From: Ignavibacteria bacterium UBA2373
GTDB taxonomy: Bacteria > Bacteroidota > Ignavibacteria > Kapaibacteriales > UBA961
NCBI GenBank assembly: GCA_002344005.1
Contig: DDTD01000075.1
Span: forward strand, 1 to 24,496
Length of the DNA: 24,496 nt
Reading direction: 5' to 3'
Shown: in pieces, positions 6,999 to 16,800 of the stretch
How positions within the stretch are numbered: the stretch's first letter is position 1
How the letters are laid out: the number at the start of each line of letters is the position of its first letter
Made by a program: the position numbers and the translations under genes
The notes under the pieces: model-generated
What the model was told of the DNA's origin: nothing
Database searches by the model: none
The model's input: only the letters and a program-made list of their open reading frames with translations

Positions 6999-9302
6999 AT
7001 GCGTATAAATTTATACCTCGTGGCTGCCGCAATGATTGCATTGTCGGGTTTACAACAAAAAGTAGTAGCGCAAATACCGGGTCGTATAAGTGTACAAGGT
7101 GTTGCCATGAACGATGGTAAAGCTGTGCAAGGTACATTGTCATGTGTGATGCGTATCTATGATGCACCGACCGGTGGCAATAAAGTGTTTGAGGAAAATA
7201 AAACGATTACTTTTGATAATGGATTATTCCACGCATATTTAGGAGAATTTATCCCCATTGCCGGATTACATTTTGACCGCCCATATTGGTTGGCGATTCA
7301 CTTAGCGGATGGCGAACTCTCGCCTCGTATTCAGATGACCACAGTGCCGTATGCATTCATGGCAGGCAATGTGCCCGACAGCTCAATTACATATCAAAAA
7401 TTAAGCAAACGCGGCGGCTTGCCCGGGCAGGCATTAGTCGCTACCGATAATGGAGTAGCTTGGCAAGATGTTGTCAATAAAATTATAGGTAGCCCGCAAT
7501 TTTATCTCACACCTCGTGATGGTACAGGGAATGTAAAATTGGCTCTTGCTTTTGGATCAATTTCCGGCGAATATTTGATGGATAACAGTATCACACCTAT
7601 TAAGTTAAATACTGCGGGTTTAATGCCTCAAGACGGTGATATTTTAACATTTGATGCCAGTGGCGGCGGACGTTTGGAGTGGGCAAAAGCATCATCCGGC
7701 AGCGGTGGCTTCCGTTTACCGTTTAATGCTAATTATGATAAACCCGGCGACGCTTTTTCTATCAATCATCTTGGTAATGGCTCATCCGGTAAATTTACCA
7801 TAGAAACCGCTGCAAGCAATTCTCCTGCTTTGTACGCCGAGAGTAAAGGAATTGGTTCAGCATTATTTTCTCAAGCAGCCGGTTCGGGTTATGCAGCGGA
7901 ATTTAATTCATTGGCAGCAGCCGGTACTCGTTCTACGGTTCGAGTAGAACATGCGGCAACAGGTGCAGCAATTGAGGCTCGCAATATATCAACCTCGGGC
8001 AATGTGGCAACCATTCGTTCCACAGCACTTTCTACCGGTGATAGTGTCACAGCACTTTCAGGGAGCATTACGGCAAATAATCCCGGCTTGTGGGCTTCCG
8101 GTATTAGTGGTGTTGTGCGCTCATCGTCCGCACGACGTGGTTCGGGAGTGTGGGGACATCATGCAGGGCGCGGCGCAGGGGTATTCGGTACGGCTTTGCG
8201 TGGTGTTGGGGTGATTGGACGCAGTACCGACAGTATAGGAATTTTAGGTCAGCATATATCCTTAACGGGCAGATTGCCGGGCATGGCTGCCGTCACCCTG
8301 TCTAAGTCAGATTCAGCATCAGCTTTTATGGCTTCTATTGTCCAAGATTCAGCCGGAATCAATGCAAGCGCAGTCGTGGGGATTAATAATACAAAAACAG
8401 CGCAAGGCAATGGTATCTGGGGACAACATTTGGGCAATGGCAATGCTGTGTATGGTTCAACAGTGAATGGTACAGGTGTCCATGGACACAGCGCAAATGG
8501 CATTGGTGTGATTGGAACTCATACTTCCAATACAGGTATGCAAGCCGGGCTGCATGGTGAGTCATTCTCCTCTTCGGATAATGCGTCAGGAGCAATCGGA
8601 ATTATTATGGCAACAAATGCCGGCGTAAATGCTGCTGGTGTGCGTGGTAATAATATGGCAACGAATGGTAATGGCGCCGGTGTGGTCGGTGCACATAGCG
8701 GAAGTGGTGCCGGTGTGCATGGTATAAGTGTTTCCGGTGTCGGTGTTAATGGTATTGCGAGCGGTACAAGTGCAACTAGTATAGGAGTAAGGGGAGAGTC
8801 AACAAGTCCTTTCGGAACAGGGGTTTCCGGCACAGGACAGGGACGTCGAAGTGTGGGTGTAAGTGGTTCTGTCACAGGTGACAGTGCTGTTGCCGTGCGT
8901 GGTATCTCGACCAATTCTTCGGCAACATCCTACGCAGGGTATTTCGATGGTAAAGTCAATGTCAAGGGCGAGTTAACGAAAAGTTACGGCGCAGGGACAG
9001 CAGGTGAACGCAATGCGCTTCCGGTATGCTACGGTACTGTTACAGCAAATGGACTTGTTCTCAACGGTACGCCAAATTTTGAATCTGCTTGGAGCAATGC
9101 CGGATATTATACTATCACATTGCCCGGATTGATATACTCCAATGCTGCATATACAACTGTGGTGACTCCCTTAGGAGGCGGTGCACCTGTTTTTGCAAAT
9201 GCTAATGAATTTGTGGGCGGTATCCTCCAAATACGTGTCTATAATCTCATGGGAAATTCAGTTCAAAATTCATTTAGTTTTATTGTGTACAAAGCACAAT
9301 AA
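6999..9302 (+). CDS. Secreted fibre-like protein with Gly-rich beta repeats
   Basis: This is a 767-residue exported protein. Residues 1-25 are a signal peptide ending VVAQ. Residues about 28-122 resemble an N-terminal domain seen on many secreted proteins of Chlorobiota and Ignavibacteria (SVQG near the start, MRIYDAPTGG, FDRPYWLAIHL, then SPRIQMTTVPYAF). Residues 125-260 form a linker. From about 265 to 650 come short Gly-rich beta-strand repeats of the type G-x-G-V-x-G-x-S, like those of phage tail-fibre shafts; within them an 89-residue unit recurs at 381, 470 and 559. SYAGYFDGKVNVKG (644-657) closes the repeats, followed by a C-terminal beta domain (about 675-767). No T9SS sorting domain is present. 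It probably forms an elongated surface or matrix fibre; ligand and assembly unknown. It lies between the lipoprotein and the TPR kinase, 24-30 nt from each. Confidence 0.87.
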   Translation: MRINLYLVAAAMIALSGLQQKVVAQIPGRISVQGVAMNDGKAVQGTLSCVMRIYDAPTGGNKVFEENKTITFDNGLFHAYLGEFIPIAGLHFDRPYWLAIHLADGELSPRIQMTTVPYAFMAGNVPDSSITYQKLSKRGGLPGQALVATDNGVAWQDVVNKIIGSPQFYLTPRDGTGNVKLALAFGSISGEYLMDNSITPIKLNTAGLMPQDGDILTFDASGGGRLEWAKASSGSGGFRLPFNANYDKPGDAFSINHLGNGSSGKFTIETAASNSPALYAESKGIGSALFSQAAGSGYAAEFNSLAAAGTRSTVRVEHAATGAAIEARNISTSGNVATIRSTALSTGDSVTALSGSITANNPGLWASGISGVVRSSSARRGSGVWGHHAGRGAGVFGTALRGVGVIGRSTDSIGILGQHISLTGRLPGMAAVTLSKSDSASAFMASIVQDSAGINASAVVGINNTKTAQGNGIWGQHLGNGNAVYGSTVNGTGVHGHSANGIGVIGTHTSNTGMQAGLHGESFSSSDNASGAIGIIMATNAGVNAAGVRGNNMATNGNGAGVVGAHSGSGAGVHGISVSGVGVNGIASGTSATSIGVRGESTSPFGTGVSGTGQGRRSVGVSGSVTGDSAVAVRGISTNSSATSYAGYFDGKVNVKGELTKSYGAGTAGERNALPVCYGTVTANGLVLNGTPNFESAWSNAGYYTITLPGLIYSNAAYTTVVTPLGGGAPVFANANEFVGGILQIRVYNLMGNSVQNSFSFIVYKAQ
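8139..8849 (+). repeat. Three copies of an 89-residue (267-bp) coding super-repeat
   Basis: Copies start at residues 381 (GSGVWGHH), 470 (GNGIWGQH) and 559 (GAGVVGAH), giving spacings of exactly 89 residues twice. Copies 1 and 2 align without gaps over the whole unit, sharing the Gly pattern and the segments SDSAS/SDNAS, AGINA/AGVNA and a closing VxG-N. Copy 3 aligns over its first ~27 residues, then needs a small insertion and fades after about residue 617. At DNA level the copies start at 8139, 8406 and 8673. Confidence 0.8.
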
Positions 9303-9326
9303 TTTCTGCACCATATATTTTTTTGC

Positions 9327-11039
9327 ATGATAGATGTACACAACATATCAGATTATTTAGAACAAATAGAAAAATTATGTAATAGCGATTTGCAGCAATC
9401 GCAAAATCTATTGGAACAATTGACAGATGTATTGCACGAACATTCATTTAGCGATGCAGTCATGGCAAAAATTTGGCGCACAGCATCGCTTGTGGCTTTT
9501 GCAAAAGGGGATAATATTCATGCAAAACAATATGGACTTCGATCTTTAGACTATGCAGAAAAAAGTGGTGATGATGTAGTATATCATGCGGCTCAAAACG
9601 CAATAGCACGTTCAATGTATCTTGAAGGAGAATACGCTGAGGCATTACAGTATTTTCAAAACTCACTTCCATATTACAAACAACATAACATCATTGAGTC
9701 AATTGCGACCACATTAAACAATGTGGGGTCATGTTTTATGAATTTAGGGTTGTGGAGCAATTCCTTAGAAAGCCACCTTGAAGCATTAGAATTACGACGC
9801 AAAATGGGTGTCAATCAACTCACGGCACAATCATTGACAAATATTGGTTTGGTCTATTTTCATCTTGAGGAGTACGATAAATGCCTTGAATACCAAGATG
9901 ATGCAGAAAAAATTGCTATTGAAATAGGCAATATGGCACTCCAAGCGGCTATTGTTGCTAATAAAGCAATAACAATGTCAAAACAACAGAAACATGAGCA
10001 AGCCCTCAAAGAATTAGACCAAGCCATTGAACTGAATAAGCACATCGGTGACAAACCACGAATTGCTATTGCTTTACTTAATAAATCAGTCATATTCTGT
10101 GATATCGCTGATTATGATGAGGCAACAAAATTCGTTGAACAAGCATTGGAATTAGGCGAAGAGGTTGGCGATAAACACACAGTCGCTGCGGGGTTAAATG
10201 TACGCGGAAAAATAGAATACGGTGTGAAAAATTATTCAGATGCCATAGATTATTACAAAAAATCATTGGAACTCGCTCAAAAATTACACATCGTGCAAGA
10301 GCAATGTTCGGTGCATCAGAACTTAGCAGAAGTATATGAAAAAGAAAAGCAATGGGAAAAAGCACTTTGGCATTTTCAACAATATTATTTGTTGGAATCA
10401 CAAAGAACAAAAGAAGCAGCAAATACTAAGTTTAATCATTTTAGTGCATTACACGAAGTAGAAAAATTACGGGTTATTTCAGAAATTGAACATACACGCA
10501 ATGAAGAACTAACAGCATTACTTGCACAAAGAGATGAAGCTCTGGCACTTTTGGAAAAACAACATACACAATTGGAAGAGTTACATCGCGAAAAAAATGA
10601 ATTTATCGGTATAGCTTCTCATGACCTTAAAAATCCTCTTATTGGTTTGCGCAGCTATGCAACCATGCTTGTTGAGGACTATGATATTCTGACAGATGAT
10701 GACCTGAAAGAAAGTCTATTGACAATACAATCAACTGCAGATAAAACACTTGCTATTGTGACAAAATTACTGGATATAAATAAATTAGAATCCGGTAAAA
10801 CACCTGTTAATCCACAACCTGTCAATATTGCTTTATTGTTAAAGTTATTGACCAAACAATATTCTGAAATGGCAATTTTAAAAGGTATTACCTTAAAAAA
10901 CGAACAAATAGGAAATCCGATTGATGTCTTCAGTGACGATATACTTACTGTGCAAATTTTTGAAAACCTTATTTCTAATGCGCTCAAGTTTTCTCCTCCG
11001 GATACAACTGTTACGGTGCGCACTATTTATCCGTCTTGA
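9327..11039 (+). CDS. TPR-domain histidine kinase, truncated in the ATPase domain
   Basis: This is a 570-residue cytoplasmic protein with no signal peptide or TM segment. Seven TPR units of exactly 40 residues occupy about 83-362, followed by a coiled coil (about 370-425) and a HisKA domain with phospho-acceptor His432 in ASHDLKNPL. The HATPase domain starts normally and keeps the N box (ENLISNALKFSP, 546-557), but the protein ends 13 residues later. The ATP-binding G1 and G2 boxes and the ATP lid are absent; compared with the kinase at 4843-6291, about 90 residues are missing. The next gene starts 5 nt after the stop, and the other two forward frames do not restore the missing boxes near the junction. 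It may be a non-catalytic scaffold or phospho-acceptor, or a kinase broken by deletion. The TPRs suggest a protein-binding input. Confidence 0.9.
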   Translation: MIDVHNISDYLEQIEKLCNSDLQQSQNLLEQLTDVLHEHSFSDAVMAKIWRTASLVAFAKGDNIHAKQYGLRSLDYAEKSGDDVVYHAAQNAIARSMYLEGEYAEALQYFQNSLPYYKQHNIIESIATTLNNVGSCFMNLGLWSNSLESHLEALELRRKMGVNQLTAQSLTNIGLVYFHLEEYDKCLEYQDDAEKIAIEIGNMALQAAIVANKAITMSKQQKHEQALKELDQAIELNKHIGDKPRIAIALLNKSVIFCDIADYDEATKFVEQALELGEEVGDKHTVAAGLNVRGKIEYGVKNYSDAIDYYKKSLELAQKLHIVQEQCSVHQNLAEVYEKEKQWEKALWHFQQYYLLESQRTKEAANTKFNHFSALHEVEKLRVISEIEHTRNEELTALLAQRDEALALLEKQHTQLEELHREKNEFIGIASHDLKNPLIGLRSYATMLVEDYDILTDDDLKESLLTIQSTADKTLAIVTKLLDINKLESGKTPVNPQPVNIALLLKLLTKQYSEMAILKGITLKNEQIGNPIDVFSDDILTVQIFENLISNALKFSPPDTTVTVRTIYPS

Positions 11040-11044
11040 TAATT

Positions 11045-12181
11045 ATGACTGAACAAAATTGGTTCCGTAAGTTCGCTCGTCAAATTGAATCTATAAATAG
11101 AAAAATTACCTATGGTATATTGCGACTCTTCCTTCGTAATAGACCTCATACAATACCCTTGGACAGCACAAAAATTCAACGTATATTGTTGTTTCGCTAT
11201 GATGCGATTGGTGATATGGTCGTGACAACCGCAGCGATGGATCTCCTGCACAAAAATTTACCCGGAATTGAGATAGATGTAATTTGTTCTGAATATAATT
11301 ACCATATTGTCCGACACAATCCACAATTTAGGAATATTTTTATTCATAAAAAAAGGTTATGTGACATTCTTTCTCTAGTAAGACAAGTGCGTAAATATAA
11401 GTATGATGCTGTTTTTTGTTTCGTGTTATTTAAAACAACGTATGCGGGGCTGCTGGCAAATATGCTTGCCGGAAGACAATCATCCAAAATTACTATTTTA
11501 TTTGAAGCAAGAAAAAAACTATATGATGTTTTTTTTAATGTTCACATTCCTTTAGAACGTGATAAATATACAATGGCAGAATTACAAGCGCGAATGGTCT
11601 GTGATGTTTTTGGCTGGAATTATACAGCCGATATACTCACTATATCTATACCGTTAGGTGAAAGTAATATAGATAATGCAAATACATTCCTTGAAGCGCA
11701 TCAGATACCATTGCATAGCCCTTTTATTGTCTATAATATTTCAGCGGGGAGAGAATACCGAGAATTTTCAATTGAAAAAAGTAGAGAAATATTAATGCAG
11801 TGTGCCGAAATATTTTCTTCCGTACCCGTAGTCATTATTGCAATTGAAAAAGATGTTCCAAAAGCAGAAAAAATACTTCAAGTATTGCCACAAGGTAAGT
11901 ATTTTATATTTAATAGTAATGACATACTAGATATTTGTGCTGTTGTCAGTCGTTCCGCAATGGTTATATCGCCCGATACATCATTGGTACATATTGCTTC
12001 TGCATACAAAAAACCGACAGTTGCCTTTTATTCTGAAATGACAACATATATTTATGAGTGGATGCCATTTAATGTTCCTTATCGTTTTCTTGTAGCACCG
12101 AATAAATTAGAAATTGAACATATACCGACCGCAGAGTGCGTGTATGAAATACAAGCTATGTGGGGAGAAATACATTCATGA
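11045..12181 (+). CDS. Glycosyltransferase family 9 (heptosyltransferase-like), copy 1
   Basis: This is a 378-residue GT-B glycosyltransferase of CAZy family GT9 (heptosyltransferase type), which usually transfers a sugar from ADP-heptose onto lipopolysaccharide core or another acceptor at the inner face of the membrane. The N-terminal domain shows RILLFRYDAIGDMVVTTA (46-63), with the Gly-Asp typical of the family. The C-terminal donor-binding domain has SPDTSLVHIASAYKKPTVAF (309-328). A basic 40-residue N-terminal leader precedes the first strand. ATG at 11045 is used; an in-frame TTG at 11036 would overlap the kinase stop. It is 5 nt from the truncated TPR kinase and overlaps the second GT9 gene by ATGA, so the two are translationally coupled. 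Sugar and acceptor cannot be read from sequence. Confidence 0.9.
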   Translation: MTEQNWFRKFARQIESINRKITYGILRLFLRNRPHTIPLDSTKIQRILLFRYDAIGDMVVTTAAMDLLHKNLPGIEIDVICSEYNYHIVRHNPQFRNIFIHKKRLCDILSLVRQVRKYKYDAVFCFVLFKTTYAGLLANMLAGRQSSKITILFEARKKLYDVFFNVHIPLERDKYTMAELQARMVCDVFGWNYTADILTISIPLGESNIDNANTFLEAHQIPLHSPFIVYNISAGREYREFSIEKSREILMQCAEIFSSVPVVIIAIEKDVPKAEKILQVLPQGKYFIFNSNDILDICAVVSRSAMVISPDTSLVHIASAYKKPTVAFYSEMTTYIYEWMPFNVPYRFLVAPNKLEIEHIPTAECVYEIQAMWGEIHS

Positions 12182-13263
12182 GGCGATTTTTCAATCCATT
12201 GATTCGCCTTGTATGGGGTACGTGGTTACATAAAGTACCAATAAACCCCGATGCTGTTACAAAAATAGCAATTTGTCCGGCAGGAGGTATTGGTGATTCG
12301 ATTACCATATTGCCGATTATCAGTTTATTAAAGAGATTATGTCCATCAGCCAATATTGATATTATTACTATTGAGAGAAATGCCATTATTTTTAATGATA
12401 ATTCGGATATTCATGCCATTCATATTATATATACAGATGAAGATTGGAAAAAAATGCGAGTTAATTCTTATAGCTTGATTTTTGTACTTAATTGGATACA
12501 TATATCAGAGTGGGCGATACGTGCATGGAAAATAGGAGGTTATCATTCCATAAGAGTGACACCGTTTCAAGGTGAAAAATATGCAGCACTTTTTTCATAT
12601 CAAGCTAAACCTATTTCTCCTCCGCAAAATGTCACAGACATATATATTGCATTAGTTGAAGAAGTTTTTGGTCAGACTATTGCTGAAAGTGAAAAATTAC
12701 TATTGCCATATTCGATTGCTTTGCCGCAAGATGCTTTAGAGTATGGTAGCCACATTGTTACCCAAATGTCCACGGAACGCTATTGTGTCATAAATTATTC
12801 GGTTATTCATGAAAAAAAACAATGGCATAATGATGGTTATCGTGCTGTTGCCGAATTGTTACTGCGAATACTGCCTCATCATACCATCATTGTTCTGACT
12901 ATGGAGAATGATTATGAGTCTGCAAAAAAATGTTTGTATGGCTTAGACGAACAACGCTGTTTTATTCCGTCACCATCACAGAATGTCCTTCATGCTATTG
13001 CCATGATGCGAAAAGCAGATTTTCTTTTTACCGTTGATACATCCTTTATTCATTGTTGTTCAGCTTTTGGTATTCCGGTCTTTGGTTTATATATAGGAGA
13101 AAAGCATAATGCACAACTATGGTCTGCACGCAATGTTCCTTTTGCTGCTGTCGAAACACATAATGGTAAGCCCATTCGAACATTAAGTACAGAAGATGTG
13201 ATAGTACCACTTGAACACTTTATACGACAGTATGTTCTTACTAAGGAAATCCCTTATGCATAA
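12178..13263 (+). CDS. Glycosyltransferase family 9 (heptosyltransferase-like), copy 2
   Basis: This is a 361-residue second GT9-type enzyme, clearly divergent from its neighbour. The N-terminal Rossmann domain carries ICPAGGIGDSITILPIISLL (32-51), the family glycine-rich start with Gly-Asp at 39-40. The donor-binding half shows TVDTSFIHCCSAFGIPVFGL (285-304), the equivalent of the SPDTSLVHIAS block in copy 1. Its ATG overlaps the TGA of copy 1 (ATGA at 12178-12181). Two tandem GT9 genes usually add successive sugars to one acceptor, so a two-step extension of a surface glycan is a reasonable inference. An in-frame GTG at 12160 was rejected in favour of the coupled ATG. It is the last gene of the plus-strand run; no strong terminator follows directly. 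Confidence 0.88.
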   Translation: MRRFFNPLIRLVWGTWLHKVPINPDAVTKIAICPAGGIGDSITILPIISLLKRLCPSANIDIITIERNAIIFNDNSDIHAIHIIYTDEDWKKMRVNSYSLIFVLNWIHISEWAIRAWKIGGYHSIRVTPFQGEKYAALFSYQAKPISPPQNVTDIYIALVEEVFGQTIAESEKLLLPYSIALPQDALEYGSHIVTQMSTERYCVINYSVIHEKKQWHNDGYRAVAELLLRILPHHTIIVLTMENDYESAKKCLYGLDEQRCFIPSPSQNVLHAIAMMRKADFLFTVDTSFIHCCSAFGIPVFGLYIGEKHNAQLWSARNVPFAAVETHNGKPIRTLSTEDVIVPLEHFIRQYVLTKEIPYA

Positions 13264-13408
13264 ATGTGTATTTTCAGGATTAGGGGTACTAAAAATTGGC
13301 ATGAAATTGTTTGTATTGTCATTATTGCCAACAAAATCATAACAAATTCCGCATTCTACTGCGAAACTATTAAAAAAGTGTTGCATTTTCTTGACAATGT
13401 GAAAATAA

Positions 13409-13741
13409 TCAAACACAGTGTTTTATAGATTCGTCCGATGGCTCCCATCATTGATGGCTTGCCAAAGGCGGTTCTTCATTCAAATTAGGGAGCTATACAT
13501 GAGCATAACAAAAGACAAAACCCAGAGCGTAATCGTATGTAAAAACAAACGACGATGAATTGAGCAGATTTCCTCCGAATTTCCCTCATCATATCGTGCC
13601 TCTTTTTATCTCGGTCGTCACTACATCGGCAAACGCTTTACATTTCTTGATTTAAAATTTATTAACGAACGCTGTATCCATTGTAAGATATTCACTGTCT
13701 TCGATGCGATAGAGTATTTATTTTTATTTCATCATACATAA
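13409..13741 (+). pseudogene. Possible decayed reading frame with one in-frame stop
   Basis: In one plus-strand frame, 13409-13741 is open except for a single TGA at 13556-13558, giving about 110 codons in two parts. An ATG at 13499 starts the short piece before the stop; the piece after it includes SYRASFYLGRHYIGKRFTFL. Parts such as VFYRFVRWLPSL and VIVCKNKRR faintly recall IS4-type transposases, but this is impressionistic and AT-rich DNA can give such frames by chance. A separate ORF at 13264-13428 (54 codons, ATG next to the GT9 stop) is also unsupported. Otherwise 13264-13773 holds nothing I can assign. Confidence 0.2.
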
Positions 13742-13773
13742 ATAAATTTTATGTTATGGGGGAATACTATTTT

Positions 13774-13809
13774 TATCATGTATTTTACACATGATAGGCT
13801 CTTTTTTTT
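13774..13809 (+). terminator. Hairpin plus T-run in front of the ABC transporter gene
   Basis: TATCATGT (13774-13781) pairs perfectly with ACATGATA (13789-13796) around a 7-nt loop, followed after GGCTC by eight T. It ends 24 nt before the ATG at 13834. It could end transcription from the glycosyltransferase run ~510 nt upstream, or be an attenuator in the leader of the transporter. The AT-rich stem and the 5-nt gap before the T-run make it a weak terminator. Confidence 0.4.
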
Positions 13810-13833
13810 ACCATACTTCAGAAAAGAAATACA

Positions 13834-16800
13834 ATGCGCTTTCCATTATTACATAATATTATTTTCGGGCAAATTACTCCCGTCATTCGATTAGGAAGAC
13901 GAAGGCATTTGGAAGAAAAAGACATTCCACCAACACCTAAGGAACTTTATCCGAAGCCAACGTCGAAACCATTTATAACCGTGCAGACAAAAAAGCCGGT
14001 TTCTTTTATTATTCGTACATATTTTGCAGCTGGTTTTCCTGCTTATTTATCTATACTTTTTCCATTGTTAACTGTTGGTACGGGTCTGGCTACGCCCATT
14101 CTGCTCCATGAGTTAATTGCGTCATTTGGTGATGTAACTATATCATTAACAATGACATATGTTTTTGCTGCATTATTGGGTGTTGCCGGTATTGCCGACG
14201 GTATTTTAACGCAGCATGGTTATTATTTTAAGTTAATGACCCATGCACGTATCATTAATGGATTAAATCGTCGGGTATTTGAACAATCGCTTATGTTAAC
14301 TCGTGCTGAACGCTTGGCAATTCCTTCGGGTGATATTGTCAATCATTTAGGAAGCGATACAGAACAAATGGCAGAAAGTTCATTTTTTGTACCTGATTCT
14401 TTGTATTGCTCAATAGTGACATTAAGTGTATTGGTAATGCTGTGGTCATATTTAGGTGTAGCAGCATTATTTTCTTTGGCAGCATTAGTACTTATTTCGC
14501 CATTTTCTCGTGCCTTGGCGCAACGATTTACGCGTTTGGATCATGAATTATTAGAGTACAGAGATGAGCGCGTGACTCTGATGACGCAATTATTACATGG
14601 TATTCGTGTTCTAAAATATTTCGCATGGGAAAAAAGTGCAATGCAAGAAGTAGAAAAAGTTCGTACCAAAGAACTTGATGCACGGATGCGACTTGCAACT
14701 ACAAATGCATTATCGAGTGTAGTATTTATTTGCACTTCTACATTGGTTGCTTTTGTTGGTTTTGGCAGTTATGTTCTCATGGGCAATACTTTAACTGCTC
14801 CGTTAGTCTTTGCATGTCTTTCATTATTTATTATGCTCGAATTTCCTTTTGGAATGGTTGCTCATATTATTTCAATGATTGCACAAGCAAGAGTTTCTGC
14901 ATTGCGTTTACATTCGTATTTTTCACGGACAATTCAACCTTATGAACAAAAACCGGAAATGCCGAAAAATATGCCTGTGAGTATAAATGTTGAAAATGTG
15001 AGCGTTTATTATAATGGCACAAAAGCCGTAAAAAATGCCAACTTGCATATAGCAGCGGGTGAAAGTGTGGCTATTGTCGGTGAAGTCGGCGCAGGAAAAT
15101 CAACACTTTTATTAAGTCTTTTAGGTGACACCGATATGAGCGGATTAATTACTTATACAGGTGTACCTTTCGGTTATAGTTCACGCACAGCCTATGTGCC
15201 TCAAGAAGCATTTGTGATGAATGGTACATTGCGTGACAATATTCTTTTTGGTGAACCATTGGACGATGCTCTTGCCGATGATCAAGATTTTGGCGGCATA
15301 CTGCATGACTGTGCTTTAATAGATGATATTGGATCTATGGCAGCGGGGCTTGATACGGAAATTGGAGAAAGAGGCGTGAATTTATCGGGCGGACAAAAAA
15401 CTCGTTTATGCCTTGCGCGTGCCGTCGCAAAACATCCTAATGTAGTTATTCTTGATGATCCGCTTGCCGCTGTAGATACAATAACAGAAACATTTCTGTG
15501 CAATACTTTACTCTTTGGGCGCTGGCGCAATATTACTCGTATTGTGGCCACACATCGTTTGGCTCATTTAGAGCGTTTCGATAAAATTGTGTATATGGAA
15601 AAAGGGGAAATAATTGCTCAAGGAAGTTTCCAAGAGATAGTGAAAAATTCGGAGGAGTTTGCTGCATTTTTTTCGCAACATATTCATGATGATATGATTC
15701 ATGCACATGAAGCACCCAAATCCGAAATACAAGAAAATGAGTCGGACGGAAAATTAATCGAAGAAGAAGATCGTGAATTTGGAGCAATTCATTCCGGCGT
15801 TTACAAGGATTATGCAAGGGCTTTAGGTGGGGAAAATACGCGATTGCGTCCATTTATTCTTGGAGCATTGCTTCTTGGTTGCATTGCGGCAACAGTTTTG
15901 CCTATTATCCAAACTTCGTGGTTAGGAATATGGACTGATATTGCTTCATCGGGAAAAACAATATTTGGTTTGGAAATTTCTTTTTCTCCATTAATGGCTG
16001 TTGCTCTCTATGGTGTGCTTGGTGTATTAGTGATGATTGGTTGGTTCTGGGAAAAATATTTCTGGATGAAACGAGGACTCGCTGCTGCACAGCAATTACA
16101 TGACCGTACTTTATATGCAGTCATGCAAGCACCTCTACGATTTTTTGATACAACCCCAATGGGGCGAATATTAAATCGTTTTTCACGAGATGTCAGCAAT
16201 ACCGAAGAAATGGCTAATAATGTAGAAGAAATTGCTCGTAATGTCACAAAATCACTTGGTGCATTAATTGTTATTTTCTCTCTTGCACCAATTGTTGTCG
16301 TCTGTGCAATTCCTGCATTATTGTGGTATTATATAGTACAAAAAGATTATCGACGCAGTGCGCGAGAAGCAAAACGTATGGAATCTATTGCACGCTCATT
16401 TCGCTATGCGCAATTTAAGGAAGTTCTTACGGGTATTACAGTTATTCATGCTTTTAAAAAAGAGCAATATTTTACCGAACAATTTTATGATATTCTCACA
16501 AATTACAATAGAATGTTTTGGGGAAGTATTATGCTTAATCGCTGGTTCTCCTCACGTGTACCCATTATTGGCGGTATAATTAGCATAACTACTGCAATAG
16601 GAGTTGTTATGGCTGTGAAAAATAATGGGATGTCAGCAGGCACTGCCGGTATTGCTCTTACATATTCTTTAAGTTTTTGGCAATATCTTAATTGGTCGGT
16701 TCGTTCATTCAGCGAAGTCGAATCAAAAATGACCTCGGCGGAACGTTTGCGTTATTATGGCACATTAGAACCAGAAGCATCAATAACGGCACATCCTCTC

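Noticed and set aside
8519..8914. 131-codon minus-strand ORF rich in Pro, Thr and Ala
   Set aside because: It is antisense to the Gly/Val-rich repeats of the fibre-like gene; its composition is the expected reverse image of those codons, and the plus-strand protein has a signal peptide and clear domain structure.
11040..11120. Frameshifted remainder of the TPR kinase ATPase domain
   Set aside because: The other forward frames after 11039 quickly reach stops or are the GT9 frame, and no G1 or G2 box appears nearby.
13183..13416. 77-codon minus-strand ORF overlapping the end of the second GT9 gene
   Set aside because: No family features, and a third of it is antisense to a well-supported coding region.
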